From the NCBI GenBank assembly GCA_013297675.1, contig JAAFHZ010000036.1, positions 1 to 36,091 of the forward strand: DNA of 36,091 bases, in the 5' to 3' direction. Numbering within the stretch: position 1 is the stretch's first letter; each line of letters starts with the position of its first letter. This document shows, piece by piece, positions 1-8,360 of the stretch. This stretch comes from Synechococcales cyanobacterium bin59.metabat.ball.084. Lineage in GTDB: Bacteria; Cyanobacteriota; Cyanobacteriia; Cyanobacteriales; Chamaesiphonaceae. The notes under the pieces were generated by a model. The model was given only the letters and a program-made list of their open reading frames with translations. It ran no database searches and was not told the DNA's origin. Position numbers and translations under genes: made by a program.

Positions 1-149
1 TTGACAGAGTCTGTTCAAGCAGCTCGTCTTGGTACGAAATATCCATCACTAATTCCCACTGTTGAGAGTGATTTGACTCCAACCACCAGAACTCTACTTC
101 TTCCGTAGACTATCGGACACTTACGGGAAAACTCGCCATCGATCGGTAA

Positions 150-365
150 TTAATAAATATCAACCAATTTAGCAGCCTTGTTTTCAGGCAACTGAGAAGC
201 CTGCTCCTCCCGCAACGCCGCACTCAATTCATCAGCGAAAGCCAACAATCCCTTAAAAGGATCACCATAATGCTCCCTATAAGCTCTACGCTCTGCTGCC
301 TCATGAATAGCCGCAGCTTTTCTTTGCCATACTTACTTGGGTTTTTGTTTTGCAAATAACTTCAT
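150..365 (-). pseudogene. Small ORF interrupted by an in-frame stop codon
   Basis: Read on the minus strand, an ATG at 365 opens a frame that runs to TAA at 150-152 but meets another TAA at codon 11. Before the stop it reads MKLFAKQKPK. After the stop the same frame continues for 60 sense codons with well-behaved, charged, helical protein sequence (for example AAAIHEAAERRAYREHYGD and ELSAALREEQASQLPENK). No good start codon lies just downstream of the internal stop, so the larger part is probably not made unless the stop is a sequencing error or is read through. It follows the minus-strand conjugation-type genes and may be their last, decayed member. I do not recognise the family. Confidence 0.45.
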
Positions 366-432
366 TACTCAGACCTACTATGTTTATTTGTCACCAAGGC
401 ACTGCTAATCTATCAGTTTTTGAGATTTTGTT

Positions 433-1014
433 CTACTTGGAAATTTTTTTACTTTTGGTTTTCAAGGGCTTTTCTGTTGGGTTTTGAGGTTGATCTGTTT
501 TCCAGCTTGATGCTATTTGGAATATAGCGAAGCTGCACAGTGCCGAAATTACCGCTGTGGCTGTGATTACAATAGCAATTTGTTTCCAGTCTAGGTAGCT
601 AATGTTGTTAATAGATTTTTTCTTGTTTGCTTCGATCACCAAAGATGTCAGTGAATCGATCGCTTTTCGTGAATTTTGCTGCTCAGACTTTAGTTCCTTG
701 CCTGTATTATCTTTTTCTAGGTATTGATATATTTTGATCATTCCTTTACCTAGCAAATTCACCTCTTGTTTGAGGGCTTCGATCGCTTCTCTGGAATTCA
801 ACTCTTGTTGCTCATATAAAATATTAACTACCTCAATAAAGCCTCCTGTTAGTTCTTCAAGACTTTGCTGGTGTTGATCGAGTTTTGAAGAAATTACTGA
901 CATGTTAAGCTCAGAAGACTTTTCAATTACAAGTGGTAGTTCCGTTTGATAATAAGAATTTGTGTTGTCAAACGAATCCTTAATAACTTCTGGATTATTC
1001 AAAGAACTTGCCAT
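433..1014 (-). CDS. Hypothetical coiled-coil protein with one C-terminal membrane helix
   Basis: A 193-residue protein of no family I recognise. Residues 1-130 are mostly charged and helical with heptad-like spacing, suggesting a coiled coil. A single hydrophobic segment at about 146-167 (IAIVITATAVISALCSFAIF) is followed by a short tail rich in Lys and Pro, so it is probably a tail-anchored inner-membrane protein with most of its mass on one side. It lies 40 bp downstream of another single-helix protein and in the same direction as the VirD4-like coupling protein gene. An accessory role in that mobile-element cluster is a guess from position only. The codon use is AT-rich compared with the core genes further right. 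Confidence 0.6.
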   Translation of the reverse strand: MASSLNNPEVIKDSFDNTNSYYQTELPLVIEKSSELNMSVISSKLDQHQQSLEELTGGFIEVVNILYEQQELNSREAIEALKQEVNLLGKGMIKIYQYLEKDNTGKELKSEQQNSRKAIDSLTSLVIEANKKKSINNISYLDWKQIAIVITATAVISALCSFAIFQIASSWKTDQPQNPTEKPLKTKSKKISK

Positions 1015-1054
1015 TTATAGATACCCCATAAATTTATTAATTACGAACTCTAAA

Positions 1055-1519
1055 CTATTCTAATTTATATCTGAGTAACGGCTTGTTAAGTACAAGAGCA
1101 TCAGCGGCAGCCTGTTCCAGAGATTTCACCCACTCTTTAGCTACTGGATAAGTTTCATAATCACTTGCTACCATGTTAGGTAAGCTTGCCGCTAAATCTC
1201 TTGCTATTTCTAAGTATATTTTAGACACTTTCTGGCGTTTATCAACTATTTTGCTAATATCGATTTCTTTAGCAGAAGATTTTTCTTTGGATCTGTGCTC
1301 ATTCTGTTCAATATCATCAATTAGTTTATTTAACCTTGTTCCATTATTACGGAGACTGGTTCTTACATTGGCATCTATTGCATAGCTATTAAGAACATCC
1401 AGAGTTGTTGGACTTTTAGGGGGGAAAGCTGTGTTTAAAACATGGACAACGATTGGAGTAGTAACACATGCAGTTATACATACAATAGTAATTGAAGTTT
1501 GGTTGAAAAACTTGTTCAT
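1055..1519 (-). CDS. Hypothetical protein with N-terminal membrane anchor
   Basis: I place the start at the ATG at 1519, giving 154 residues beginning MNKFFNQTSI. The open frame extends upstream to 1627, but that extension lacks a clear ribosome binding site, and the 1519 start puts the hydrophobic segment (about residues 7-27, ITIVCITACVTTPIVVHVL) right at the N-terminus as a membrane anchor or uncleaved signal. The remainder is charged and helical, with no motif I can assign. It sits between a glycine-zipper protein gene and another small membrane protein gene on the same strand, downstream of the coupling protein. It is probably part of the same mobile-element-derived cluster; its function is unknown. 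Confidence 0.5.
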   Translation of the reverse strand: MNKFFNQTSITIVCITACVTTPIVVHVLNTAFPPKSPTTLDVLNSYAIDANVRTSLRNNGTRLNKLIDDIEQNEHRSKEKSSAKEIDISKIVDKRQKVSKIYLEIARDLAASLPNMVASDYETYPVAKEWVKSLEQAAADALVLNKPLLRYKLE

Positions 1520-1740
1520 TTTAGCTAATTTTATAGTAACAAAGAGTATTTTTGATAAAAAACCTGGTCTAATTGAGATAAAATATTTGCCATATACAGA
1601 AAATTCATATGAGTTTGCAAATCGCATATCTCGTTAACTTGATTTTTGTGTAAAACTCCTGCCTAGCCAAGATCTAGTTACAGATTAGCATATTTTTTAA
1701 TAGGCACAAATTTTAACGAATTTGCATAATTTCAAAAAAG

Positions 1741-1810
1741 TATAACAATCCTTAGCTTCATGCAAAATTGTATCTTATACATACAACAGATATCATTTAG
1801 GGTTGTTATA
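1741..1810. repeat. Separated inverted repeat in the 1520-1835 intergenic region
   Basis: The 316-bp AT-rich stretch between two minus-strand genes holds no gene that I can see. It contains a 12-bp arm TATAACAATCCT (1741-1752) and its near-perfect inverse AGGGTTGTTATA (1799-1810), which differ at one position. Such an element could be an operator or a long-range stem, but AT-rich DNA yields such pairs by chance. Confidence 0.3.
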
Positions 1811-1835
1811 CCTCAATTCAATTTGTTAATGCTAT

Positions 1836-2669
1836 CTAAAGCTGACGTTCTGAAGATTTTTGATTTTGGATATTGTTTGACATGTTCTTGTCATATTCTC
1901 CTTGGGCTACTTTGTCCGAAAATTTCTCGATGTCATTAAGCTCATTAGGGTTTAATCCGTTTGCTATCATAAGTTTTGCAAGCTCCTGATTAGTTTTATT
2001 TCTTTCTGAATCACTAGGGCTATCGTGAGAATTAATAGTTGCTGGGATTTCCTGACTATCTACTGAATCATTAGAACTGCTGTAACGCGGACTTGCCGCA
2101 ATATTAGTTGATTGATCAAGACTACTAAGTTGCAAGTCTTTTATCACATTCATTTTGGTACCGTTGAGTATAGAAGCACGAGAGTTTTTCAATGCATCAC
2201 TAAAATCCTTAACGGCTGAACCTGTGCGCACATTTGGCAAAACGTTATCAACCAATTCAGCTAACTTGGTATAAGATTGTGCTAAATCTTTCCTGAGAAT
2301 TGCCCCAACACTTGTGTTTCCCTTTGCTTCAAGATCGTTAATTCTATTAATTTGCTTGTTAATATCTTGAAGCCTACGAGCAAAATCTTGCTTTTGTGAC
2401 GTACTCATTGCATTGCTTAAATCTCTTGCGAGGTCTCCACTACGCATTTGCCTATCCAGCTCTCTGGTCGCGCCCCAAACTATCATGCCTGATATCACTC
2501 CTCCTGCGATGCCTATTCCCAATGCCGTAGCAGCACTGGCTCCACCGGCTGCTGCCCCAGTACCGGCTGCCGCACCAATAACAACTGGTATTAAGAGTAT
2601 GAGAGGAAATGCGGCTTGTTTATCTGGAGTATTTGGAACTGTGGTGTTGTCAATAATATTGCTAGTCAT
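1836..2669 (-). CDS. Hypothetical membrane protein with glycine-zipper segment
   Basis: A 277-residue protein starting MTSNIIDNTT, with AGGA 11 bases upstream of the ATG as a plausible ribosome binding site. Residues about 20-66 form a long, very Gly/Ala-rich hydrophobic stretch (LIPVVIGAAAGTGAAAGGAS and following) of the glycine-zipper type, probably one or two membrane helices. Residues 70-180 are charged and helical, with coiled-coil character. The C-terminal hundred residues are Ser/Asn/Asp-rich and probably disordered. It lies 73 bp downstream of the coupling protein gene in the same orientation, so the two are probably co-transcribed. Glycine-zipper segments occur in membrane-inserting and oligomerising proteins. 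That fits a secretion or mobilisation accessory protein but does not prove it. Confidence 0.6.
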   Translation of the reverse strand: MTSNIIDNTTVPNTPDKQAAFPLILLIPVVIGAAAGTGAAAGGASAATALGIGIAGGVISGMIVWGATRELDRQMRSGDLARDLSNAMSTSQKQDFARRLQDINKQINRINDLEAKGNTSVGAILRKDLAQSYTKLAELVDNVLPNVRTGSAVKDFSDALKNSRASILNGTKMNVIKDLQLSSLDQSTNIAASPRYSSSNDSVDSQEIPATINSHDSPSDSERNKTNQELAKLMIANGLNPNELNDIEKFSDKVAQGEYDKNMSNNIQNQKSSERQL

Positions 2670-2742
2670 GGTATTTTATTCCTGGTTGTTTTTGATTACT
2701 TACTTTGAGAAAATCAGAACGAGATGACTCAATTCAACTCGG

Positions 2743-4599
2743 TTACTCACTGTGCAAGTTTTTTTTGATTTCAGAAAGGATATCATATTTCAATTCGATA
2801 TGCTTTGATGATTCACTTGGAATAATATTTTCTAATGCACTAATTCTAGAATTAATGCCTTCTTCATCAATAATAGTATGCTTTTTCTGCTGTTTTAACT
2901 TCGTTGTAACTAAATTAAAATGCTTTTCCCCATATGCTCGACGCTGCATTTCACCATCACCCACTTTCACTTTTAACTTTACTGGAATACTTGCTTCCTT
3001 GGCATTAGCATAAGCTGGATTGATAAAGATACAGCTTCCTGCTGGCAACTTCAAAAACTCCTCTGGTGAAAAGATTTTTTTGGTTTTATCTTGGTCGGAA
3101 GTGCTAAAGCTACCGCCATCCTTGCTATTAGATCGACTCTTTTGCCGATAATGCACTTCCTCATCTCCTAAATAATCCGAAAAGTACTTGGCTGACTCAT
3201 ATTCTCCAGGATTAAAAATAAACTTAGTGTTACAGCCCGACAAAATAGCTCGTGAATTCTCTTTGCCATAGGCTTTCTCTAGCTGGGTCATATTTTGGTA
3301 TCCAAGTACACCACAAAAGCCCGCTGATCGGCTTTCATTCAACCAGTTCACCAAGTAAGGCAATGATAATGTCGGTAGCTCATCTAAAAATACTGCCAAC
3401 GGATCAACCCGCCTCTTAGCGATATTTCTAGTCACGATCATGTGCAGCACTGTAGCCAGAATCGGTCCAACAATATCACGACGATTTTGATCCATGCCAA
3501 AGATAATCATTTGTTTTCCTTCCAAATCCAGTGGGATTGTAGATTCGCCACATAAGCAGGGCAAAATATCAGGAGATACGAAATTGGTGAACATCAGTGA
3601 AGCAATCGCTGCCACACTTGCCGCAGTTTTCTCTGATTCCCGCATTGACATAAATTGATCCCAGCTCGTCTTGACCCAGGGACTAATTTCAGCGGCTTTT
3701 ACTCGATCGATCAAATCAGAAGAATCCAAGGCCAAGATTTTCTGACAGGTCAAAAAATCTGGAAACTTGCTGAGTTTAGCTAGTTGCAACACCGCCTTGA
3801 TTAATTGGTCGCCAGAAAGTTGGAAGAAAGGATCTTCGCCGCCTTTACCACCATTGAGGCTGAAGTTACTGTTTAGCACTTTGGCAATTTGTCCGGCAGT
3901 CTCAGAATCATCAGGAGACTTGAGGAAATCTAATAAGTTACAAGATTCTGTTCCTTCAAAGCCCGGTGCGAAGATCCGGACATCGTAGCCGCAACTGCGG
4001 GCATAAGCTGCGTGGATTTCGGCTTGGCCGCCGGGGAATTTGAAGTCGTAGAGACAGATGGGGAAGCCTTGGTCTACGACCGATCGAACCATCGGATCAA
4101 TGACTGAAAAAGTCTTTCCACTGCCTGGAGCACCACAAACTGCGGTGCCCCGCTGGCCATCTGGAATAAAAACGGTGTGATGCTGAGGGCTAATGTTGTA
4201 GCGCTTCACCACTTTGCCACCTTTTTCTACCGGACTAAATAAGGGTTTGATGATGGGCGCATTGATCCAAGTGGTCAAACCATCGCGCTTACGCTCGTTG
4301 ATTTGTTTTATTGCCACTTTTCTGGCGGCCATCTTTTCTTTGCCGCCTGCCCAACGGGCGCTGGCCATGCGGCCTTTCTTTTTGGTGCCGTCACCGCTCA
4401 TTACTACAAAGCCGCCAACTCCTAGCACTGCCAAGGTGAGTAATCCTTGAGGTGTCCAGATTTGTCGTTTGTAGGGTTCTACCCAGCTTGGTGCAGTCGC
4501 ATCTGGCAAGCTTTGGGCTTTGGATGCTTCAATGTTGCTGGTGGTTGTTAGTCCGATCGTCGCAACTAACAAAATATAATGGAAAATAAACTTTTTCAC
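2743..4599 (-). CDS. VirD4/TraG/TraD-type conjugative coupling ATPase
   Basis: A 618-residue type IV coupling protein, the inner-membrane ATPase that links a relaxosome to a type IV secretion channel. Two N-terminal hydrophobic segments (about residues 4-20 and 51-68) would anchor it. The Walker A motif GAPGSGKT is at 156-163, and Walker B LAVFLDELP with its Asp-Glu pair is at 401-409. The LSLPYLVNWLNESRSAGF stretch and the later FSPEEFLKLPAG region match the family. The C-terminal 90 residues are charged and variable. Length is normal for the family. No relaxase or complete set of VirB genes is visible, so this is either the edge of a larger element or a leftover. The downstream membrane protein genes may belong with it. 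I am confident of the family; activity is unknown. Confidence 0.9.
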   Translation of the reverse strand: MKKFIFHYILLVATIGLTTTSNIEASKAQSLPDATAPSWVEPYKRQIWTPQGLLTLAVLGVGGFVVMSGDGTKKKGRMASARWAGGKEKMAARKVAIKQINERKRDGLTTWINAPIIKPLFSPVEKGGKVVKRYNISPQHHTVFIPDGQRGTAVCGAPGSGKTFSVIDPMVRSVVDQGFPICLYDFKFPGGQAEIHAAYARSCGYDVRIFAPGFEGTESCNLLDFLKSPDDSETAGQIAKVLNSNFSLNGGKGGEDPFFQLSGDQLIKAVLQLAKLSKFPDFLTCQKILALDSSDLIDRVKAAEISPWVKTSWDQFMSMRESEKTAASVAAIASLMFTNFVSPDILPCLCGESTIPLDLEGKQMIIFGMDQNRRDIVGPILATVLHMIVTRNIAKRRVDPLAVFLDELPTLSLPYLVNWLNESRSAGFCGVLGYQNMTQLEKAYGKENSRAILSGCNTKFIFNPGEYESAKYFSDYLGDEEVHYRQKSRSNSKDGGSFSTSDQDKTKKIFSPEEFLKLPAGSCIFINPAYANAKEASIPVKLKVKVGDGEMQRRAYGEKHFNLVTTKLKQQKKHTIIDEEGINSRISALENIIPSESSKHIELKYDILSEIKKNLHSE

Positions 4600-4623
4600 A
4601 AATTTAAGTTTGTAAATCCTAAT

Positions 4624-4707
4624 GATTGAAACTCTCTAACTATTTCTTTATTTGGGACTCCCAAAGATTGAAAACCCTCAATTATTTCTTTGTATGCGGA
4701 GTTTCTA
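4624..4707 (+). repeat. Two imperfect 42-bp direct repeats in a gene-free stretch
   Basis: In the stretch 4600-4889, which holds no convincing gene, two units start with GATTGAAA at 4624 and 4666 and share TATTTCTTT and a following G-rich end. Period is 42 bp with similarity of about two thirds. This is probably a short tandem duplication near the coupling-protein promoter region. A 32-codon ORF at 4784-4882 in the same stretch is not supported. Confidence 0.3.
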
Positions 4708-4889
4708 CTCCAACTTAAAATTTCATCAAGAGCAAATTAGACTCTAGAGAACTAAAAAGAGCTGTGGCTGTCAAGGTGTCTATATGAAGGACACTATTAT
4801 TAATGTCATATCACAATTATTAGGCATTGGCAAGGGTTTTGTTGGTATTTGGAAAAATAAATTTAAAGTCGATGGAATATAAGGAATAA

Positions 4890-5060
4890 AAACAAAGGAA
4901 TAAGCAAAATCCGATAGAAGATGTTTGGTTACAAGCTAAAAACTTCTTGAGAAAATATTGGCATCTGTGCAGGTCTTTTGAAGCTGTTAAAGTAATATTT
5001 GAGTTTTTTACTGATGGACAAAAATTCGACTCCCTAAAGCTCATTTGTACTACCCTGCGT
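4890..5060 (+). mobile_element. IS630-family transposase remnant (C-terminal part)
   Basis: The plus frame is open from 4890, just after an in-frame TAA at 4887-4889. It reads NPIEDVWLQAKNFLRKYWH at 4908-4964, then the conserved-looking tail RSFEAVKVIFEFFTDGQKFD. N-P-I-E-D-x-W is the context of the third catalytic acid (the E of DDE) in IS630/Tc1-type transposases, and this kind of tail is familiar from cyanobacterial IS630 elements. Everything N-terminal, including the other two acids, is missing, and the open frame runs on past the expected end to 5177. It is therefore a dead fragment. The exact ends and the terminal repeats cannot be placed. It sits directly upstream of a second gene fragment. 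Confidence 0.55.
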
Positions 5061-5100
5061 ATCAAGCCATTTCGGGTTGCCATAGCACTTTCTCTTTTAA

Positions 5101-5307
5101 TGGTTTGGTCGGTTTTACCACTATTTCCAACCAGGGAAAAACTTACTGAGTGCAGCCCTCCTAGAAGGTGGCTTTAAAGATTTACCAGCTATCTGGGCAC
5201 AGCGTAATCAGCAGGCTCTACAAGAAATTGCTAGTAAGCCTAATGTTTACCAGATTTCTAAAGGTAAAGCCGTTTGTATTTCTATTAATAGAACCATTGA
5301 TTTCTAG
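5101..5307 (+). pseudogene. C-terminal fragment resembling VirB10/TrbI conjugation protein
   Basis: A plus-strand frame, open from just after TAA at 5098-5100 to TAG at 5305-5307, encodes 68 residues beginning WFGRFYHYF with no start codon. Its end, in the order QQALQEIASKPNVYQIS then GKAVCISINRTIDF, resembles the last segment of VirB10/TrbI/TraB-type channel proteins, in which a helix leads to a strand with a Gly-x-x-Val-x-Val-x-Val pattern before the C-terminus. The match is from memory of the family pattern, not a search. The position beside a coupling protein gene and just after an IS remnant supports a secretion gene whose 5' part was lost. Confidence 0.4.
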
Positions 5308-5379
5308 GTGATGTATGGAGTATTTTAGATGTCTGGGCTGCTGGAAAAGCTCGAAACATCTGAGGGATAAAGAATATCA

Positions 5380-6747
5380 ATGCTCACAGCACTCCCCTGG
5401 CACTGGCATTCCATACCCCTGAAAGACCGTAGCGGTTCAGCAATTTTTGCTGCCCTGTTTTTGGGTGACTCGATCGCCACTTTATTAGAAAGCCCCACTC
5501 CAGTAACTGCTCTTGCCCGTTACTCCATTTGTGCTGGGGCACCGCGCATCATCAACGGTCAAACTCGTAGTTGGACTCCAGACAGCGGTGAAATTTTTAG
5601 TTTGCTCTCAGAGTTAATTGCCCAACCGAGCGATCCCAGCAATGCCCCCACAGATTTACCTTTTACTGGCGGCTGGCTGGGTTGGTTGGGCTATGAGGCT
5701 GCTTGGGAATTAGAAAAACTCCCGGTGCTTTCGGCAGATCCTCTGCCTTTTCCGGTGGCTTATTGGTACGAGCCAGCCAATTTTGCGGTGCTCGATCATC
5801 AAACTAATTTGTTGCACTTAGCCGTCACCGATCCAAGCCAGCTAGAGATCTTGATGGTCAAACTCCAAACCCCAGAGCAAACTTCTAGCCCCAAGTATCT
5901 CGATCCACCCCAAATTACTTATCTCACCACCGCCCAGCAATATCAAACCGCAGTCCGTAAAGTTCAAGACTATATTCAAGCTGGTGATATTTATCAGGCC
6001 AATTTATCTGTGCGCTTTACTGCCCAAGTAGCCGCCTCGGGCTGGGATATTTATCGTCGCTTACAAACCATTAATCCTTCGCCTTTTGCTAGTTACTGGC
6101 AAACTCCTTGGGGAGAAATAGCAAGCTGTTCGCCGGAACGACTAGTTGATCTACACCAAAATATCGCCAGCACTCGCCCGATCGCTGGCACCAGACCCAG
6201 AGGCACAGATCTGACCACTGACTTACAGCTAGAACAAGAGTTGCTCAACAATGCCAAAGAAATTGCCGAACACATTATGCTGGTGGATCTAGAACGCAAT
6301 GACCTAGGCAAAATTTGTACCTGGGGCAGCGTAGAAGTTGATGAGTTGCTAAAAGTAGAGCGCTATAGCCATGTCATGCACCTAGTCAGCAACGTGCGCG
6401 GACGATTAGCTGCCGCACATAGTCCGATCGATCTGATTGCCGCTACTTTTCCGGGTGGCACAATTACAGGTTGTCCGAAGCTGCGCTGTATGGAAATTAT
6501 TGCGGAGTTAGAACCCTATCCACGCGGCCTATTTTATGGCTCTTGTGGTTATATAGACCAACGCGGTCACTTAGATCTCAATATTTTAATTAGAACCTTG
6601 CTGTGCCAGAACGGTCAACTATGGGGTCAAGTAGGCGCTGGCATTGTGGCAGATAGTGATCCAAGCAAAGAATGGGCAGAGTCATTACAAAAAGCCCAGG
6701 CACAGCTCCAAGCCATTTGGGGCAAAAACTCTGACAGCAACGGTTAA
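5380..6747 (+). CDS. Chorismate-binding enzyme, PabB/TrpE family
   Basis: A 455-residue member of the family that aminates chorismate, either aminodeoxychorismate synthase component I (folate) or anthranilate synthase component I (tryptophan). Family landmarks are RPIAGTRPRGTD at 266-277, AKEIAEHIMLVDLERNDLGK at 292-311, FPGGTITGCPK at 357-367 and VGAGIVADSDPSKEW at 418-432. The length suits PabB better than the roughly 500-residue TrpE. However, the PIAGT motif has Ala where PabB enzymes usually have the catalytic Lys of PIKGT, and a TLLES motif at 34-38 resembles the tryptophan-binding LLES of TrpE. The assignment is therefore left open. A matching glutaminase subunit is not in the window. 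The taxis operon begins 56 bp downstream. Confidence 0.9.
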   Translation: MLTALPWHWHSIPLKDRSGSAIFAALFLGDSIATLLESPTPVTALARYSICAGAPRIINGQTRSWTPDSGEIFSLLSELIAQPSDPSNAPTDLPFTGGWLGWLGYEAAWELEKLPVLSADPLPFPVAYWYEPANFAVLDHQTNLLHLAVTDPSQLEILMVKLQTPEQTSSPKYLDPPQITYLTTAQQYQTAVRKVQDYIQAGDIYQANLSVRFTAQVAASGWDIYRRLQTINPSPFASYWQTPWGEIASCSPERLVDLHQNIASTRPIAGTRPRGTDLTTDLQLEQELLNNAKEIAEHIMLVDLERNDLGKICTWGSVEVDELLKVERYSHVMHLVSNVRGRLAAAHSPIDLIAATFPGGTITGCPKLRCMEIIAELEPYPRGLFYGSCGYIDQRGHLDLNILIRTLLCQNGQLWGQVGAGIVADSDPSKEWAESLQKAQAQLQAIWGKNSDSNG

Positions 6748-6803
6748 GGTAGCAGCGTAAATGGGTACTCTGAATAGTGGGATTACCAATTCGCTGTAGG
6801 ATT

Positions 6804-7973
6804 ATGACCGACTCTAGTAAACAACCCAGACCATTTACCTTTGCTGCGGGACAGTTGCTGACAACGCTAATTGAGCGCTTGCCAGAGTCTGGGACAGGCT
6901 ACTGGGAACACCAGTTCGATCGCCTTTCTCACACCAAAAATTTGCCTTGGTATTTGGCAGTAGATCAAGGAAAAATTCTTTACAGCGGCGGCAACAAAAT
7001 TTCTGCAGCCAGCCTAATGAAAATTTTGCTCCGCTTTGTGCCACCTACTGATGTTGCTAACTCTAAAGCTCATTGGAAAGTATTACAGGGAGCTGTGGAA
7101 TCGAAGCAAATTGATATTAATGGCCTGACCGAAAAAATATATACTAATAATTTGCTTACTCCTGAATTATTAGAGCAGGCAATTCGATCAAAAATCTTGA
7201 TGGATTTTGATTCTTATTTGTATTTTAGTGATGGCTCTGCAAAATTCATTCCTACTCCAGAATTAGGTTCCATTCAAATTCCTGGCTTTGATGTTGCTAA
7301 CTTATTAACTGCCGCACAGCAACGTCGGCAAGCTTGGGGGAAAGTCAATCAGATTATTTACTCAATGAAGCTGGTTCCGACTATTAAGCCAGAAGGAATT
7401 GCCAAATTAAATGATCAAGAGCGTACTGAAATTGCCACATTTTCTGGAGCTAGCCTGAGTGAAATTGCTAAGGCCACAGGCAAAGACAATTTAGAAGTAG
7501 CTCAAACTTTTTTAAAGTTACATCGGGCTGGAATTGTTGAATTTAAATCCTCCTCTGCGGAAACCCCCTCTGTACTGGTGGTAGATGATTCTCCTCTATT
7601 TTTAAAACAATTCAACCATTGGATAAATAATATTGGCTATTCTTTTCTGCCCTGCTCTGATGCAGAAAAAGCCATTAATACTATTACTCAAGCTAAGCCC
7701 TCAATAGTATTTTTAGATGTGAACATGCCAGTAATTTCTGGCTTTGAATTAATGGAGAAAATTCGAGCTAACTCGGAGTGGGCTAATTTACCAGTGGTGA
7801 TTTTAACCGGCGATAGTAAGCTTTCTAACAAATGGCGTGCTCAGTGGGGAGGTTGCGAGTTCTTATCTAAACCAGCATCCACTAGCGAAAATGCTAACTT
7901 TCAAGTAGTTTTGCAGGAGTTGATTAGTAAGCTACTTCAACCAGCAGCATCTAAAATTTCTAATCGGGGCTAA
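6804..7973 (+). CDS. PatA-type response regulator (PixG/PilG-like)
   Basis: A 389-residue protein with an N-terminal PatA/DUF4388-type region (about residues 1-245) and a C-terminal receiver domain (about 255-380). In the receiver, the Asp pair of VLVVDDSP is at 261-262, the phosphoacceptor is D305 in FLDVNMP, and the Lys of FLSKPAS is conserved. I chose the ATG at 6804 because AGGA lies just upstream; a GTG at 6777 would add nine residues. It is the first gene of a taxis/type IV pilus operon in the order seen in the cyanobacterial pix and pil clusters: PatA-like, CheY, CheW, MCP, CheA. It probably receives phosphate from the CheA encoded last in this operon and affects pilus motors. PabB/TrpE lies 56 bp upstream. 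Confidence 0.9.
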   Translation: MTDSSKQPRPFTFAAGQLLTTLIERLPESGTGYWEHQFDRLSHTKNLPWYLAVDQGKILYSGGNKISAASLMKILLRFVPPTDVANSKAHWKVLQGAVESKQIDINGLTEKIYTNNLLTPELLEQAIRSKILMDFDSYLYFSDGSAKFIPTPELGSIQIPGFDVANLLTAAQQRRQAWGKVNQIIYSMKLVPTIKPEGIAKLNDQERTEIATFSGASLSEIAKATGKDNLEVAQTFLKLHRAGIVEFKSSSAETPSVLVVDDSPLFLKQFNHWINNIGYSFLPCSDAEKAINTITQAKPSIVFLDVNMPVISGFELMEKIRANSEWANLPVVILTGDSKLSNKWRAQWGGCEFLSKPASTSENANFQVVLQELISKLLQPAASKISNRG

Positions 7974-7988
7974 ATCTACAGGTTTATT

Positions 7989-8360
7989 ATGGATGTATTA
8001 GTAATTGATGATAGTGCCGTCGATCGGTATCACCTAGTTTCGTTACTGAAATCTCTTGGTCATGCAGTAGATCAATGTGCCGAACCCCATGAGGTAATAC
8101 AACTGATCGCTAGCAAACCATATAAGATGGTCTTTTTAGATGTAGTAATGCCAGATTTTGATGGCTATCGCTTGCTCAGAAATATTCGTCTTGACCCCAA
8201 TATTGGCAATCAATATGTGGTAATTTGCTCCGTCAAGAAAACGCCACTAGAAATTAATTATGGTCTGGAGCGAGCAGGAGCTAACGATTATCTTCCTAAG
8301 CCAGCAACTCGTGAAGGATTAGAAAATGTTTTCCAGAAAAGGTTATCCCAATGCTCTTAA
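7989..8360 (+). CDS. CheY-like single-domain response regulator (PixH/PilH-like)
   Basis: A 123-residue stand-alone receiver domain. The acidic pair D7-D8 is in VIDDSA, the phosphoacceptor is D51 in FLDVVMPDFDG, the switch Ser is S81 and the conserved Lys is K104 in YLPKPAT. It has no output domain, so it works by binding a partner, as CheY does at flagellar motors and PilG/PilH do for type IV pili. It starts 15 bp after the PatA-like gene, and its last 10 bases overlap the CheW-like gene, which indicates one transcript and probable translational coupling. Confidence 0.92.
   Translation: MDVLVIDDSAVDRYHLVSLLKSLGHAVDQCAEPHEVIQLIASKPYKMVFLDVVMPDFDGYRLLRNIRLDPNIGNQYVVICSVKKTPLEINYGLERAGANDYLPKPATREGLENVFQKRLSQCS

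Noticed and set aside
1-109. Open minus-strand frame at the left edge (includes EEVEFWWLESNHSQQWELV)
   Set aside because: It follows a stop at 110-112 without a good start, runs off the window, and the plus strand is open over the same bases. It cannot be called.
4624-4707. CRISPR-like repeats ending in GATTGAAA
   Set aside because: Only two units, a 42-bp period too short for a repeat plus spacer, and clear divergence throughout. No cas genes are in the window.
4784-4882. 32-codon plus-strand ORF beginning MKDTIINVIS
   Set aside because: No ribosome binding site or family pattern; it lies in debris beside the IS remnant.
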